This document shows, piece by piece, positions 27,981-36,390 of a stretch of 64,000 bases of DNA. The stretch's first letter is position 1, and each line of letters starts with the position of its first letter. The notes under the pieces were generated by a model. The model was given only the letters and a program-made list of their open reading frames with translations. It was not told the DNA's origin and searched no databases. Made by a program: the position numbers and the translations under genes. The stretch comes from Thiemannella venezuelensis (GTDB taxonomy: Bacteria; Actinomycetota; Actinomycetes; Streptosporangiales; Streptosporangiaceae): contig NZ_JACHJJ010000023.1 of assembly GCF_014203605.1 (NCBI RefSeq), positions 1 through 64,000 of the forward strand, written 5' to 3'.

Positions 27981-29183
27981 ATCGCTCTCATATCCGAGCA
28001 CGCCAATCCGCTGGCCGCCATCGGCGGAGTCGACGCCGGCGGGCAGAACGTCCACGTCGCCGCCCTGGCGGCCGCCCTGGCCGACCGGGGGCACGAGGTC
28101 GTCGTGTACACCCGGCGGGACCGCCAGGACGTGCCGGGGACGGTCCCGCTCCATCCCGGGGTGACCGTCGAGCACGTCCCGGCCGGGCCGCCCGTGCCCG
28201 TGCCCAAGGACATGCTGCTGCCGTACATGCCCGCCTTCGCCGGCCACCTGCGGCGGTGCTGGGCCCGGTGGCGGCCCGACGTGGCGCACGCCCACTTCTG
28301 GATGAGCGGCCTGGCCGCACTGGAGGCCGCCCGGGGCCTCGGGACCCCGGTCCTGCAGACCTTCCACGCCCTCGGCACGGTCAAGCGCCGCTGGCAGGGG
28401 ACGGCGGACACCAGCCCGCCCGAGCGGATCGCCCTGGAGGCGGAGATCGGGCAGCGGGCGCGGGGCGTCGTGGCCACGTGCGGCGACGAGGTGAACGAGC
28501 TGCTGGCGATGGGCGTGCCCGGCGAGCGCGTCGCGGTCGTGCCGTGCGGCGTCGACCTGACCCGGTTCCGACCCGGCGGCCCCGTCGCCCCGCGCGGGCG
28601 GCGGCCCCGCATCCTCAGCATCGGCCGCATGGTCCCCCGCAAGGGGGTCGGCACCGTCGTCGAGGCCCTGCGCCACCTGCCCGACGCCGAACTGGTGATC
28701 GCCGGGGGCGCGCCGGACGACGAGGAGGCCCGGCGGCTGGCCCGCCTGGCCGCGGCGCACGGCATCGCCGACCGGGTGCACCTGGTCGGCAGCGTCGGCC
28801 GCGCCGATGTCCCCGCCCTGCTGCGCTCGGCCGCCGCGGTGGTCAGCGTGCCCTGGTACGAGCCCTTCGGAATCGTGCCGCTGGAGGCCATGGCCTGCGG
28901 GGTGCCCGTGGTCGCCTCCGCCGTCGGCGGCCACCTCGACACCGTGGCGGGCTGCGGGACCCTGGTCCCGCCCCGCCGCCCCCGCGCCCTCGCCCGGGCG
29001 CTGCGCGACCTGCTGGACCATCCGGAGCAGCGGGCGGCCATCGGGCGGGCCGGTGAGCGCCGCGCCCGGTCCCGGTACGGCTGGCCCCGGATCGCCGAAC
29101 GGACCGAAGCCGTCTACCTCGATGTGATCGCCGGTCAACGGAATCCCGACCAGAACCGGATCGCCGCAACGGCAGGAGGCTGA
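27975..29183 (+). CDS. Family 4 glycosyltransferase
   Basis: 402 residues of GT-B fold. The N-terminus has SEHANPLAAIGGVDAGGQNVHV, a glycine-rich acceptor loop typical of sucrose-synthase/MshA-like GT4 enzymes. The C-terminus has ILSIGRMVPRKGVGTVVEAL and the EX7E motif in YEPFGIVPLEAMACGVPVVAS. Related enzymes use UDP- or GDP-sugars. It sits between a GT9 gene and gmhA, so a role in assembling the same glycan is inferred. The start is ATG 27975 with GGAGG 9 bases upstream. Confidence 0.87.
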   Translation: MRIALISEHANPLAAIGGVDAGGQNVHVAALAAALADRGHEVVVYTRRDRQDVPGTVPLHPGVTVEHVPAGPPVPVPKDMLLPYMPAFAGHLRRCWARWRPDVAHAHFWMSGLAALEAARGLGTPVLQTFHALGTVKRRWQGTADTSPPERIALEAEIGQRARGVVATCGDEVNELLAMGVPGERVAVVPCGVDLTRFRPGGPVAPRGRRPRILSIGRMVPRKGVGTVVEALRHLPDAELVIAGGAPDDEEARRLARLAAAHGIADRVHLVGSVGRADVPALLRSAAAVVSVPWYEPFGIVPLEAMACGVPVVASAVGGHLDTVAGCGTLVPPRRPRALARALRDLLDHPEQRAAIGRAGERRARSRYGWPRIAERTEAVYLDVIAGQRNPDQNRIAATAGG

Positions 29184-29186
29184 ACC

Positions 29187-29783
29187 ATGCACCCACACCT
29201 GTCACGCCTGAGCACCGCGCTCGCCGCGGTGGACGCCGAAACTCCGACGATCTCCGTATGGGGCCGCAAGCTCGCCGCGGTGCTCACCGGCGGCGGAAGG
29301 CTCCTGGCCTGCGGGAACGGCGGTTCGGCCGCCGAAGCCCAGCACCTGACCGCCGAGCTGGTCGGCCGCTTCCGCGACGACCGCCGGCCGTACGCGGCGA
29401 TCCCGCTGCACGCCGACACCTCCGCCGTCTCCGCGATCGGCAACGACTTCGGCGCGGAGGAGGTGTACGCCCGCCAGGTGCGGGCGCACGGCCGCCCCGG
29501 TGACGTCCTGCTCTGCCTGTCCACCAGCGGGACCAGCCCGAACGTCCTGGCCGCCGCCCTCGCCGCCCGCGAGAGCGGCCTCACGACCTGGGCGCTGACC
29601 GGCCCGGTGCCCAACCCCCTCGCCGAGCTCTGCGACGACGCCTTCGCGGTCGCCGCCGCGGACACCGCGACCGTGCAGGAGGTGCACCTCGCCGTGATCC
29701 ACATGCTCTGCGCCGCGATGGAGGAGGCGTGCGGGGAGGCGGAGGAGACGTGCGAGGACCTGCTGGAGGAGGCGTGCGGATGA
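29187..29783 (+). CDS. gmhA: Sedoheptulose-7-phosphate isomerase
   Basis: GmhA converts sedoheptulose-7-phosphate to D-glycero-D-manno-heptose-7-phosphate, the first step of ADP-heptose synthesis. The 198-residue SIS-domain protein has ACGNGGSAAEAQHLTAELVGRF (phosphate and metal contacts, catalytic glutamate), LSTSGTSPNVL and the C-terminal QEVHLAVIHMLC helix with the catalytic histidine. The last 20 residues are a repeat-like acidic tail (EEACGEAEETCEDLLEEACG) not normal for the family and made by short DNA repeats. The ATG lies 3 bases after the GT4 stop, with GGAGG at the GT4 3' end. It overlaps hldE by 4 bases. Confidence 0.93.
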   Translation: MHPHLSRLSTALAAVDAETPTISVWGRKLAAVLTGGGRLLACGNGGSAAEAQHLTAELVGRFRDDRRPYAAIPLHADTSAVSAIGNDFGAEEVYARQVRAHGRPGDVLLCLSTSGTSPNVLAAALAARESGLTTWALTGPVPNPLAELCDDAFAVAAADTATVQEVHLAVIHMLCAAMEEACGEAEETCEDLLEEACG

Positions 29784-31228
29784 GCCCAGGACCGCTCGTC
29801 GTCGTCGGCGACAGCCTGCTCGACGTGGACGTCGAGGGCGAGGCGGAGCGGCTCTGCCCGGACGCGCCCGTGCCCGTCGTGGCGGGGACCCGCGAGCGCC
29901 GGCGTCCCGGCGGCGCGGGACTCGCCGCCCTGCTCGCGGCCGGCGAGGGGACCGAGGTCGTCCTGGTCACCGCGGCCGGCGACGACGAGTCCGGCCGGAT
30001 CCTGCAGGAGATGCTCGCCGGTTCGGTGGAGACCGTACGGCTCCCGCTGAGCGGCGGCACCGTGACCAAGACCCGGATCCGGGCGCGCGGCCAGACGCTG
30101 CTCCGGGTCGACACCGGAGAGGGCAGGGCCGAGCGCGGCGGGCCCGGGGGCCGCGGGCGCGCGCCGGAACTGCGCAGGGCCGCCGAGGCGATCAGGGACG
30201 CGGGGGCGGTCCTGGTCTCCGACTACGGGCTCGGGACCGCGGAGGTCCTGCGGGAGGCGCTGGCCGAGGCCACCGGGCCGCTGGTCTGGGACCCGCACCC
30301 GCGCGGGCTCACCCCGCTCCCCGGCTGCGCGCTCGTCACGCCGAGCGAGGCCGAGGCCCGGCTGCTGTGCGCGGGGCCGTACGGCTCGCCCGAGCAGGCG
30401 GCCCGGGGCCTGGCCCGCGACCTGGACGCCGAGGCGGTCGCCGTCACGCTGGGCGCCCGCGGCGCCGGAGTGGCGCGGCGGGGCGGCCGGTTCACCCTGG
30501 TGCCCCCGCCCTTCCCCGTGGCGGGGGGCGACGCCTGCGGGGCCGGCGACCGGTTCGCCGGGACGGCCGCGCTGGCGCTGCGCGACGGCTCCTCGGCGGA
30601 GGAGGCCGTGGAGGCGGCGGTCGGCCATGCCACCCGCTTCGTGGAGAGCGGGGGAGCGGCCCGCGTGGGCTCGCCCGCCCCCGCCGGCCGGTTCGCCGGA
30701 TCCGGCGCGGACGGCCGGTCCGCCGCCCGGGACCGGGGCGGGCGGCTCTTCGGCCCGGAGCTGGGCGACCGCCCGCGCACGCCCCGGGAGACCGCCGAGC
30801 TCGTCCGGGCCCGCGGCGGCAGACTGGTGGCCACCGGCGGCTGCTTCGACCTGCTGCACGCCGGCCACGTCAGCCTGCTCCGCCGGGCGCGGGCCCTGGG
30901 CGACGCGCTGATCGTCTGCGTCAACTCCGACGAGTCCGTCCGCCGCCTCAAGGGCCCGGGCCGCCCCGTGGTGGCGGAGGAGGACCGGGTCGAGGTGCTG
31001 CGCGCGCTGGAGTGCGTCGACGCCGTCGTGGTCTTCGGCGAGAGCACCCCCACCTCGCTGATCGAGCGCATGCGGCCCGACGTGTGGGTCAAGGGCGGCG
31101 ACTACGCCGAGTCCGACCTGCCGGAGGCCGAGGCGGTGCGCCGCGCCGGCGGCGAGACCGTGATCCTGCCGCTGGTCCCCGGCCAGTCCACCACCAGCCT
31201 GATCGCCGCCGCCCGGGCGGCGCTGTGA
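29780..31228 (+). CDS. hldE: Bifunctional heptose-7-phosphate kinase / heptose-1-phosphate adenylyltransferase
   Basis: The 482-residue protein has two domains, like E. coli HldE (477). A PfkB/ribokinase-type kinase spans residues 1-300 (VVGDSLLDVDVEG; catalytic GACGAGDRFAG-like loop CGAGDRFAG near residue 253). A nucleotidyltransferase spans about 335-482 (GGCFDLLHAGHVSLLRRA near 350, VNSDESVRRLKG). It phosphorylates heptose-7-phosphate at C1 and, after GmhB action, forms ADP-heptose. A 40-residue glycine/arginine-rich linker joins the domains. The ATG overlaps the gmhA stop. The 3' end is tandemly duplicated (31204-31257). Confidence 0.93.
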   Translation: MSPGPLVVVGDSLLDVDVEGEAERLCPDAPVPVVAGTRERRRPGGAGLAALLAAGEGTEVVLVTAAGDDESGRILQEMLAGSVETVRLPLSGGTVTKTRIRARGQTLLRVDTGEGRAERGGPGGRGRAPELRRAAEAIRDAGAVLVSDYGLGTAEVLREALAEATGPLVWDPHPRGLTPLPGCALVTPSEAEARLLCAGPYGSPEQAARGLARDLDAEAVAVTLGARGAGVARRGGRFTLVPPPFPVAGGDACGAGDRFAGTAALALRDGSSAEEAVEAAVGHATRFVESGGAARVGSPAPAGRFAGSGADGRSAARDRGGRLFGPELGDRPRTPRETAELVRARGGRLVATGGCFDLLHAGHVSLLRRARALGDALIVCVNSDESVRRLKGPGRPVVAEEDRVEVLRALECVDAVVVFGESTPTSLIERMRPDVWVKGGDYAESDLPEAEAVRRAGGETVILPLVPGQSTTSLIAAARAAL

Positions 31229-31257
31229 AGACCGCCGCCGCCCGGGCGGCGCTGTGA
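31204..31257 (+). repeat. 25-bp direct duplication across the hldE stop codon
   Basis: Identical 25-base copies at 31204-31228 and 31233-31257, each ending in CTGTGA. The second copy lies wholly after the hldE stop. It creates a 10-codon frame (31225-31257) starting at GTG overlapping the stop and ending in the copied TGA, 16 bases before the SDR start. Confidence 0.85.
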
Positions 31258-31273
31258 GACCGGAGGAACGACC

Positions 31274-31954
31274 ATGGTCGGGAACATTCTGATCACCGGT
31301 GGCGCGTCCGGCCTCGGCCGGGCCACCGCCGAGGCCGTGGCGAAGGCGGGCGGGCGGCCGCTGGTCGTCGACGTCGCCGCACCCGATTACGAGGTGGACC
31401 ACGTGATCGCCGACGTGTCCGACCGCGCCCAGGCCGAGCGGGCCGTCACCGGGCTGGCGGAGCGGGCCGGAGGGCTGGACGGCGTCGTCACGGCCGCGGG
31501 CATCGACGCCTGCGGGCGCCTGGCCGACGTGCCCGCCGACCGGTGGGAGCGGGTGGTCCAGGTCAACCTGTTCGGCACCGCCTCGGTGGTCCGCGCGGCC
31601 CTGCCGTACCTGACCGCCTCCCGGGGGAGGATCGTGACCTGCGCATCCACCCTCGGGCTGCGGGCGGTGAGCGACGCCACCGCCTACTGCGCCTCCAAGT
31701 TCGGCGTCGTCGGCTTCACCAGGGCGCTCGCGGCCGAGCTGGCCGGTCAGGTGGGGGTGACCCTGCTGGTCCCGGGCGGTATGCGGACCCACTTCTTCGA
31801 CGACCGCGACGAGCAGTACAGACCGGGCCCCGACGCCCTGCTCAACCGGCCGGAGGACGTGGCCGCGACCGTCGTGTTCGCCCTCGGCCAGCCCGCCGGC
31901 TGCGAGATCAGGGAACTGCTCGTCTGCCACTCCACGGAGACGTCGTGGCCGTGA
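31274..31954 (+). CDS. Short-chain dehydrogenase/reductase (classical SDR)
   Basis: 226 residues with the classical SDR features: TGGASGLGRA (residues 8-17) for NAD(P) binding, NLFG-type assembly motif and YCASK (about 137-141) as the catalytic Tyr-Lys pair with an upstream serine (CAST). By context it probably reduces or oxidises a sugar or sugar nucleotide of the cluster; homologues also act on small ketones, so the substrate is open. CCGGAGGAACGACC precedes the ATG. The stop overlaps the next mini-frame (GTGA). Confidence 0.85.
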   Translation: MVGNILITGGASGLGRATAEAVAKAGGRPLVVDVAAPDYEVDHVIADVSDRAQAERAVTGLAERAGGLDGVVTAAGIDACGRLADVPADRWERVVQVNLFGTASVVRAALPYLTASRGRIVTCASTLGLRAVSDATAYCASKFGVVGFTRALAAELAGQVGVTLLVPGGMRTHFFDDRDEQYRPGPDALLNRPEDVAATVVFALGQPAGCEIRELLVCHSTETSWP

Positions 31955-32022
31955 CCGGCACCGTGGTCGGCACTGTGACCGGCACCGCGGTCGGTGCGGT
32001 GGTCCGGGCGGGGTCACCGTGA
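31951..32022 (+). CDS. 23-residue bridging mini-frame made of 24-bp repeats
   Basis: GTG at 31951 overlaps the SDR stop and the TGA at 32020-32022 overlaps the GT9 start (GTGA at 32019). The DNA is a 24-bp direct repeat (31951-31974, 31975-31998, then a degenerate third unit), giving a valine/threonine/glycine peptide with an 8-residue period ([16 protein letters not shown]). It is probably a coupling spacer grown by tandem duplication rather than a functional protein. Confidence 0.3.
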   Translation: MTGTVVGTVTGTAVGAVVRAGSP

Positions 32023-32984
32023 GCGCCGGAGGGCGCGGCGACGGGCGCCCGGTGCTGCTGGCGCTGCGCGGGCTGGCGCTCGGGGACCTGCTCACCGCGG
32101 TGCCCGCGCTGCGGGCGCTGCGCCGGGCGTTCTCCGGGCACCGGGTCGTGCTGGCCGCCCCGGCGGGGCTGGCGGAGCTGCTGCCGATGATCGGCGCCGT
32201 CGACGAGCTGCTGGACGTCTCGGGCCCGGGCCCGGTGCCCCTCGCCTCCCCGGACGTCGCGGTCAACCTGCACGGCCGCGGCCCGCAGAGCGTCGAGGCG
32301 CTGAGCCGTACCGGACCGGGACGGCTGCTGACCCATGCCCATCCCGCCTTCCCCGGCGTGCCCGGTCCCGCGTGGCGGGACGGGGCGCACGAGGTGCGGC
32401 GCTGGTGCGACCTGCTCGGCTGGTACGGCATCCCGGCCGACCCCGCCGACCTGCGCCTGTCCGGCCCCGGCGAGCCCGCCGGGCCGGGCCGGGCCGGGAC
32501 GGGGCCGGTCGTGGTCCATCCGGGAGCGGCCTACCCGGCCAGGCGCTGGCCCGCGGCGCGGTTCGCCCTGGTGGCGGCGGGCCTGCGGCGGGCCGGGCAC
32601 GACGTGGTGATCACGGGCGGCACGGCGGAGCGGGAGCTGGCCCGGCACGTGGCCGCCCTGGCCCGCCTGCCCGGCGAGCACGTGCTGGCCGGGCGCACCG
32701 GCCTGCGGGAGCTGGCCGCGCTGGTGGCCCGCGCCCGGCTGGTCGTCTGCGGGGACACCGGCGTGGCCCACCTGGCCAGCGCGTACGGCACGCCGTCCGT
32801 GGTGCTGTTCGGGCCGGTCGCGCCCGCCCTCTGGGGCCCGCCGCACGCCGGGCCGCACACCGCCCTGTGGGCGGGGCGGTCAGGGGACCCCCATGGAAGC
32901 GAACCCGATCCCGGGCTGCTCAGGATCGACGTACCGGAGGTCCTCGACGCGGCCCTGAACCTGCTGGAGGTGAGCACGCGATGA
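32019..32984 (+). CDS. GT9 glycosyltransferase, second heptosyltransferase-like enzyme
   Basis: 321 residues, GT-B, starting [26 protein letters not shown] (the glycine-aspartate loop typical of GT9). The mid-protein motif is [15 protein letters not shown] and the C-terminal donor signature is [24 protein letters not shown]. It shares only the family framework with the GT9 enzyme at 26813, so two successive heptose additions, or two different acceptors, are possible. Its GTG overlaps the preceding mini-frame and its stop overlaps the next gene (ATGA). Confidence 0.87.
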   Translation: MSAGGRGDGRPVLLALRGLALGDLLTAVPALRALRRAFSGHRVVLAAPAGLAELLPMIGAVDELLDVSGPGPVPLASPDVAVNLHGRGPQSVEALSRTGPGRLLTHAHPAFPGVPGPAWRDGAHEVRRWCDLLGWYGIPADPADLRLSGPGEPAGPGRAGTGPVVVHPGAAYPARRWPAARFALVAAGLRRAGHDVVITGGTAERELARHVAALARLPGEHVLAGRTGLRELAALVARARLVVCGDTGVAHLASAYGTPSVVLFGPVAPALWGPPHAGPHTALWAGRSGDPHGSEPDPGLLRIDVPEVLDAALNLLEVSTR

Positions 32985-33949
32985 GCGCACGGCGTGCGGT
33001 GGTGACCGGCGGGGCCGGATTCCTTGGCTCCTACCTGTGCGAACGGCTGGTGGCGCGGGGGACGGAGGTGATCTGCATGGACAACTTCCTCACCGGCTCG
33101 CCGGACAACGTCGCCCACCTGATGGGCGGGCCGCTGTTCCGGCTCGTCGAGTGCGACCTGACCGGGTTCGTCCACGTGCCCGGCGAGGTCGATCTGGTGC
33201 TCCACTTCGCCTCCGCGGCATCCCCTGCCGACTACCTGCGCCATCCGATCGAGACGCTCAAGGTCGGCAGCCTCGGCACGCTGCACGCCCTCGGCCTCGC
33301 CCGGGAGAAGGGGGCCCGGTTCGTGCTCGCCTCCACCAGCGAGGTCTACGGCGACCCGCTGGAGCACCCGCAGCGGGAGAGCTACTGGGGGAACGTCAAC
33401 CCGGTCGGCCCGCGCAGTGTCTACGACGAGGCCAAGCGCTTCGCCGAGTCGCTGACCACGGCCTACCGCAACTCCCACGGGACCGACACGGCGATCGTGC
33501 GGATCTTCAACACCTACGGGCCGCGGATGCGCCCGCACGACGGCCGGGCCATCCCCACCTTCATCCGCCAGGCGCTGTCCGGAGAGCCGATCACCGTGAC
33601 CGGCGACGGCACCCAGACCCGCTCCATCTGCTACGTGACCGACACGGTCGCGGGCGTCCTCGCCCTGGCCGACAGCGACTTCGCGGGCCCGGTCAACATC
33701 GGCAACCCGGCGGAGCTGACCATGCTCGCCCTCGCCGAGACCGTCCGGGAGCTGACCGGTTCGTCCTCGCCGATCGAGTTCGTCGAGCGCCCCGCCGACG
33801 ACCCGGCGGTCCGGCGCCCGGACACCGCGCTGGCCGCCTCCCGGCTCGGCTGGCGGCCGGAGGTGGAGGCCTCCGACGGGCTGCGCCGCACCATCTCCTG
33901 GTTCACCGACAAGCTCAGCGAGGAGCCGGAGGCGCTGGCCGGCCGTTAG
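32981..33949 (+). CDS. UDP-glucuronate decarboxylase-like NAD-dependent epimerase/dehydratase
   Basis: The 322-residue extended SDR has [19 protein letters not shown] for NAD binding, [32 protein letters not shown] and [11 protein letters not shown] (Tyr-Lys pair near residue 147), then [16 protein letters not shown]. These match UDP-xylose synthase (UXS) more closely than dTDP-glucose dehydratase or GalE, so UDP-xylose or a related pentose is the expected product. It is the last gene of the rightward heptose operon, with an ATGA overlap to the GT9 gene. No terminator was recognised directly downstream. Confidence 0.83.
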   Translation: MSARRAVVTGGAGFLGSYLCERLVARGTEVICMDNFLTGSPDNVAHLMGGPLFRLVECDLTGFVHVPGEVDLVLHFASAASPADYLRHPIETLKVGSLGTLHALGLAREKGARFVLASTSEVYGDPLEHPQRESYWGNVNPVGPRSVYDEAKRFAESLTTAYRNSHGTDTAIVRIFNTYGPRMRPHDGRAIPTFIRQALSGEPITVTGDGTQTRSICYVTDTVAGVLALADSDFAGPVNIGNPAELTMLALAETVRELTGSSSPIEFVERPADDPAVRRPDTALAASRLGWRPEVEASDGLRRTISWFTDKLSEEPEALAGR

Positions 33950-34003
33950 GACGTGTTCCGCGCAGCGGGAGAATGAACGGGCCAGCGCCGCCGCAGCCGA
34001 AGG

Positions 34004-34672
34004 ATGCCGTACATGCCGTCATCAGAGCCGCCGGTGCCGCCGCCGATCAGGGTGGTCCTCGTGGAGGACCACGACATGGTGGCGGAGGCGATCGGCATGG
34101 CCCTGGACCGGGCGGACGGCATGGAGGTGGTGGCGAGGTCGAGGTCGATCGCGGCGGCGGTGGCGGACGCGGACCGCTTCCGGCCGGACGTCGTGGTGCT
34201 CGACCGCCGGCTGCCGGACGGTGACGGGATCTCGGTCATCGGCCGGTTGGCGGAGGCGGCGCCGGGGGCGCGGATCCTGGTGCTGACCGGCGAGGCCACC
34301 GCGTCGGTGGCCGCGCGGGTGGCGGAGGCGGGCGGTGCGGGCCTGGTGCTGAAGTCGTCGGGGCTGCGGGAGCTGGAGGCGGCGGTCCGCGAGGTCGCCG
34401 CGGGCCGGGTGGCGTTCGCGCCCGAGCTGATGGCGGGCGTTCTGGAGCGGCTGACCGGGCGGGCGCGGCGCCCGGGAGGGGGGCTGACCGGGCGGGAGAA
34501 GGAGGCGCTGTCCATGCTGGCCGAGGGGTTGAGCACCGATCAGGTCGCCGAGCGGCTGGGGGTGGCCCGCAACACCGCCCGCAACCACATCCAGCGGGTG
34601 CTGGAGAAGCTGGGAGCCCGTTCGAAGCTGGAGGCCGTGGCGATCGCGCGCCGTGAAGGCCTGGTCGACTGA
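34004..34672 (+). CDS. LuxR/NarL-type response regulator
   Basis: The 222-residue protein has a receiver domain (VVLVEDHDMVAEA; phospho-acceptor in VVLDRRLPDGDG near residue 67; Lys in LVLKSSG) and a C-terminal helix-turn-helix (LTGREKEALSMLAEGLSTDQVAERLGVARNTARNHI). No kinase adjoins it directly; the PAS kinase at 35248 is the nearest candidate. ATG 34004 and the in-frame ATG 34013 are both possible starts. A hairpin terminator follows. Confidence 0.88.
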   Translation: MPYMPSSEPPVPPPIRVVLVEDHDMVAEAIGMALDRADGMEVVARSRSIAAAVADADRFRPDVVVLDRRLPDGDGISVIGRLAEAAPGARILVLTGEATASVAARVAEAGGAGLVLKSSGLRELEAAVREVAAGRVAFAPELMAGVLERLTGRARRPGGGLTGREKEALSMLAEGLSTDQVAERLGVARNTARNHIQRVLEKLGARSKLEAVAIARREGLVD

Positions 34673-34696
34673 TGCGTCCGCACCATGCCGGCTCAT

Positions 34697-34727
34697 GCAT
34701 CCGCACCGGGCGGATCGGTGCGGATGC
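34697..34727 (+). terminator. Terminator after the LuxR-type regulator
   Basis: Perfect 11-bp inverted repeat (34697-34707 with 34717-34727) around a 9-base loop, 25 bases after the stop. Confidence 0.5.
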
Positions 34728-34731
34728 GTCT

Positions 34732-34785
34732 CGTGGTCGGCGCCGTCCATGCATGACAGTTGAGGGATGGACGGCGCCGACCACG
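34732..34785 (+). promoter_or_regulatory. 19-bp perfect hairpin that pairs the start codon of the RsbW-like gene
   Basis: 34732-34750 is the exact reverse complement of 34767-34785. The right arm begins at the ATG of the next gene and covers its first six codons; the 16-base loop holds the only purine-rich ribosome-site candidate (TTGAGGG). In RNA this would place the start codon in a very stable stem. It may control translation or double as a terminator. Confidence 0.6.
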
Positions 34786-35171
34786 GAGCGTACGAAATCG
34801 AGCACCGCCTGACGGAGGAGATGGGAAGCCTCCTGGAGGCGCGGAAGGCCGCCGGTCGCGCCCTGGCCGCGTGCGCCTACGCCGGGCGGCACGAGGACGT
34901 GATCCTGGTCGTCTCCGAGCTGGTGACGAACGCGCTGCTCCACGGGGCCGGAGCCCCGGTGCTCCGGGTGATCGGCACCCCGTCGCGGGTGCGGGTCGAG
35001 GTCGCCGACGCGGGCGCGCGGCTGCCGCGGCCGCGCGATCCCGGACCGTTCGACGGCTTCGGCCTGAACGTCGTCCAGCGGCTCAGCGCCTGCTGGGGAG
35101 TCCGCCGCAGGCGGGCGGGGAAAGCGGTGTGGTGCGAGCTGGCGGCCCGCCCGGACCCCGCCGTGCTCTGA
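34767..35171 (+). CDS. RsbW-like anti-sigma factor serine kinase / HATPase_c_2 protein
   Basis: The 134-residue single-domain ATPase has an N box VVSELVTNALLHG (residues about 50-62), GARLPRPRD and the C-terminal GFGLNVVQRLSACWG G-box region. Such proteins bind and phosphorylate anti-anti-sigma (STAS) partners and hold sigma factors in sigma-B/F-type partner switching. STAS proteins at 42674 and 36797 are potential partners, though unlinked. The start codon lies in the 34732-34785 hairpin; a downstream ATG (34821) would truncate the domain. Confidence 0.85.
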   Translation: MDGADHGAYEIEHRLTEEMGSLLEARKAAGRALAACAYAGRHEDVILVVSELVTNALLHGAGAPVLRVIGTPSRVRVEVADAGARLPRPRDPGPFDGFGLNVVQRLSACWGVRRRRAGKAVWCELAARPDPAVL

Positions 35172-35247
35172 GGCGTGCCCTGTGCCGGGGCCGAACCGCT
35201 GTGCGCATGCGCCGTGCGGACGCCACCCGGTCATGCGAAGCTGAGAT

Positions 35248-36390
35248 ATGCCCGACGCCGAGTTCTTCGACGAGAGCGGTCGCCCGCGCGGGTTCGGCGG
35301 GGTCAGGACCGGATGGAACACCGCGGAGCAGGCGCTGCGCGAGAGCGAGGAGCGCTTCCGGCTGCTGGTCCAGAGCGTCGTCGACTACGCGATCTTCATG
35401 CTCGATCCCGCCGGCCGGATCGCCAGCTGGAACGCCGGTGCGCAGCGGATCAAGGGCTACGCGGCCGAGGAGGCCATCGGCAGGCACTTCTCGGTGTTCT
35501 ACCCGCCGGAGGACGTGGCCTCGGGCAAGCCGGGGCGCGAACTGGAGACCGCCGTCGTCGAAGGGCGGCTGGAGGACGAGGGCTGGCGGGTGCGCAAGGA
35601 CGGCACCCGGTTCTGGGCGAACGTGGTCATCACCGCGCTGTTCGACGAGAGCGGGCGCCTGCGCGGGTTCGGCAAGGTCACCCGGGACATGACCGAGCGG
35701 CGCACCGCCGAACGCGCCCTGGACGAGCGGGGCAGGCTGCTGTCCCACCTGGTCCACGCGCAGGAGCTGGAGCGCCGCCGTATCGCCTGGAACGTGCACG
35801 ACGACACGATCCAGTCCATGGTCGCGGTCGGAATGCGCCTGCAGCTCATGGCCGACCGGCTGCCCGGAGAGCACGCGGCGGCGATGCGCCGGCTCAACGA
35901 CGCCGTGGACGCCTCCATCACCCGCCTGCGCGGGCTGACCTTCCGCCTGCACCCGCCGGGCATCGACCGCGGCGGGCTGGTGGAGGGGTTGTCCGGATAC
36001 CTCGACCAGGTGTCCGGGGAGGCGGGCCTGACCTACGAGCTCCAGCACGACCTGGTCCGCGAGCCGTCGCCCGAGGCCGCGATCATGATCTTCCGGATCT
36101 GCCAGGAGGCACTGGTCAACGTCGGCAAGCACGCCCGCGCGAAGGCGGTGACCGTGTCGCTGACATCGGCCGACCACGGCGTGCTGGTACGGGTCGCCGA
36201 CGACGGCGTCGGCATCGACCGGCCGCTCGACGCGCTGTCCCCGTCCGAGCACTTCGGCCTGATCGACATGCGGGAGCGCGCCGAGACGGCGGGCGGCTGG
36301 TGGAGGATACACGGGAGGCCGGGCGCCGGCACGACGGTGGAGTTCTGGGTGCCCGCACTGGCGTACGGCGAGGAGGGCATCCCGCTGTGA
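35248..36390 (+). CDS. PAS-domain sensor histidine kinase (HisKA_3 type)
   Basis: 380 residues, with no membrane helix, so cytoplasmic. The PAS domain covers about residues 28-150 (ERFRLLVQSVVDYAIFMLDPAGRI, WNAGAQRIKGY, RKDGTRFWANVVI). The phospho-acceptor helix has His in RRRIAWNVHDDTIQSMVAVG, and the ATPase domain has FRICQEALVNVGKHA. The first 25 residues (FDESGRPRGFGGVRTG...) repeat the PAS-exit sequence FDESGRLRGFGKVTRD at about residues 131-146, suggesting that an upstream PAS domain was lost. The stop overlaps the receiver gene (GTGA). Confidence 0.88.
   Translation: MPDAEFFDESGRPRGFGGVRTGWNTAEQALRESEERFRLLVQSVVDYAIFMLDPAGRIASWNAGAQRIKGYAAEEAIGRHFSVFYPPEDVASGKPGRELETAVVEGRLEDEGWRVRKDGTRFWANVVITALFDESGRLRGFGKVTRDMTERRTAERALDERGRLLSHLVHAQELERRRIAWNVHDDTIQSMVAVGMRLQLMADRLPGEHAAAMRRLNDAVDASITRLRGLTFRLHPPGIDRGGLVEGLSGYLDQVSGEAGLTYELQHDLVREPSPEAAIMIFRICQEALVNVGKHARAKAVTVSLTSADHGVLVRVADDGVGIDRPLDALSPSEHFGLIDMRERAETAGGWWRIHGRPGAGTTVEFWVPALAYGEEGIPL

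Noticed and set aside
29135-32431. 1098-codon minus-strand frame across gmhA-hldE-SDR
   Set aside because: Antisense to well-identified genes, with no motifs.
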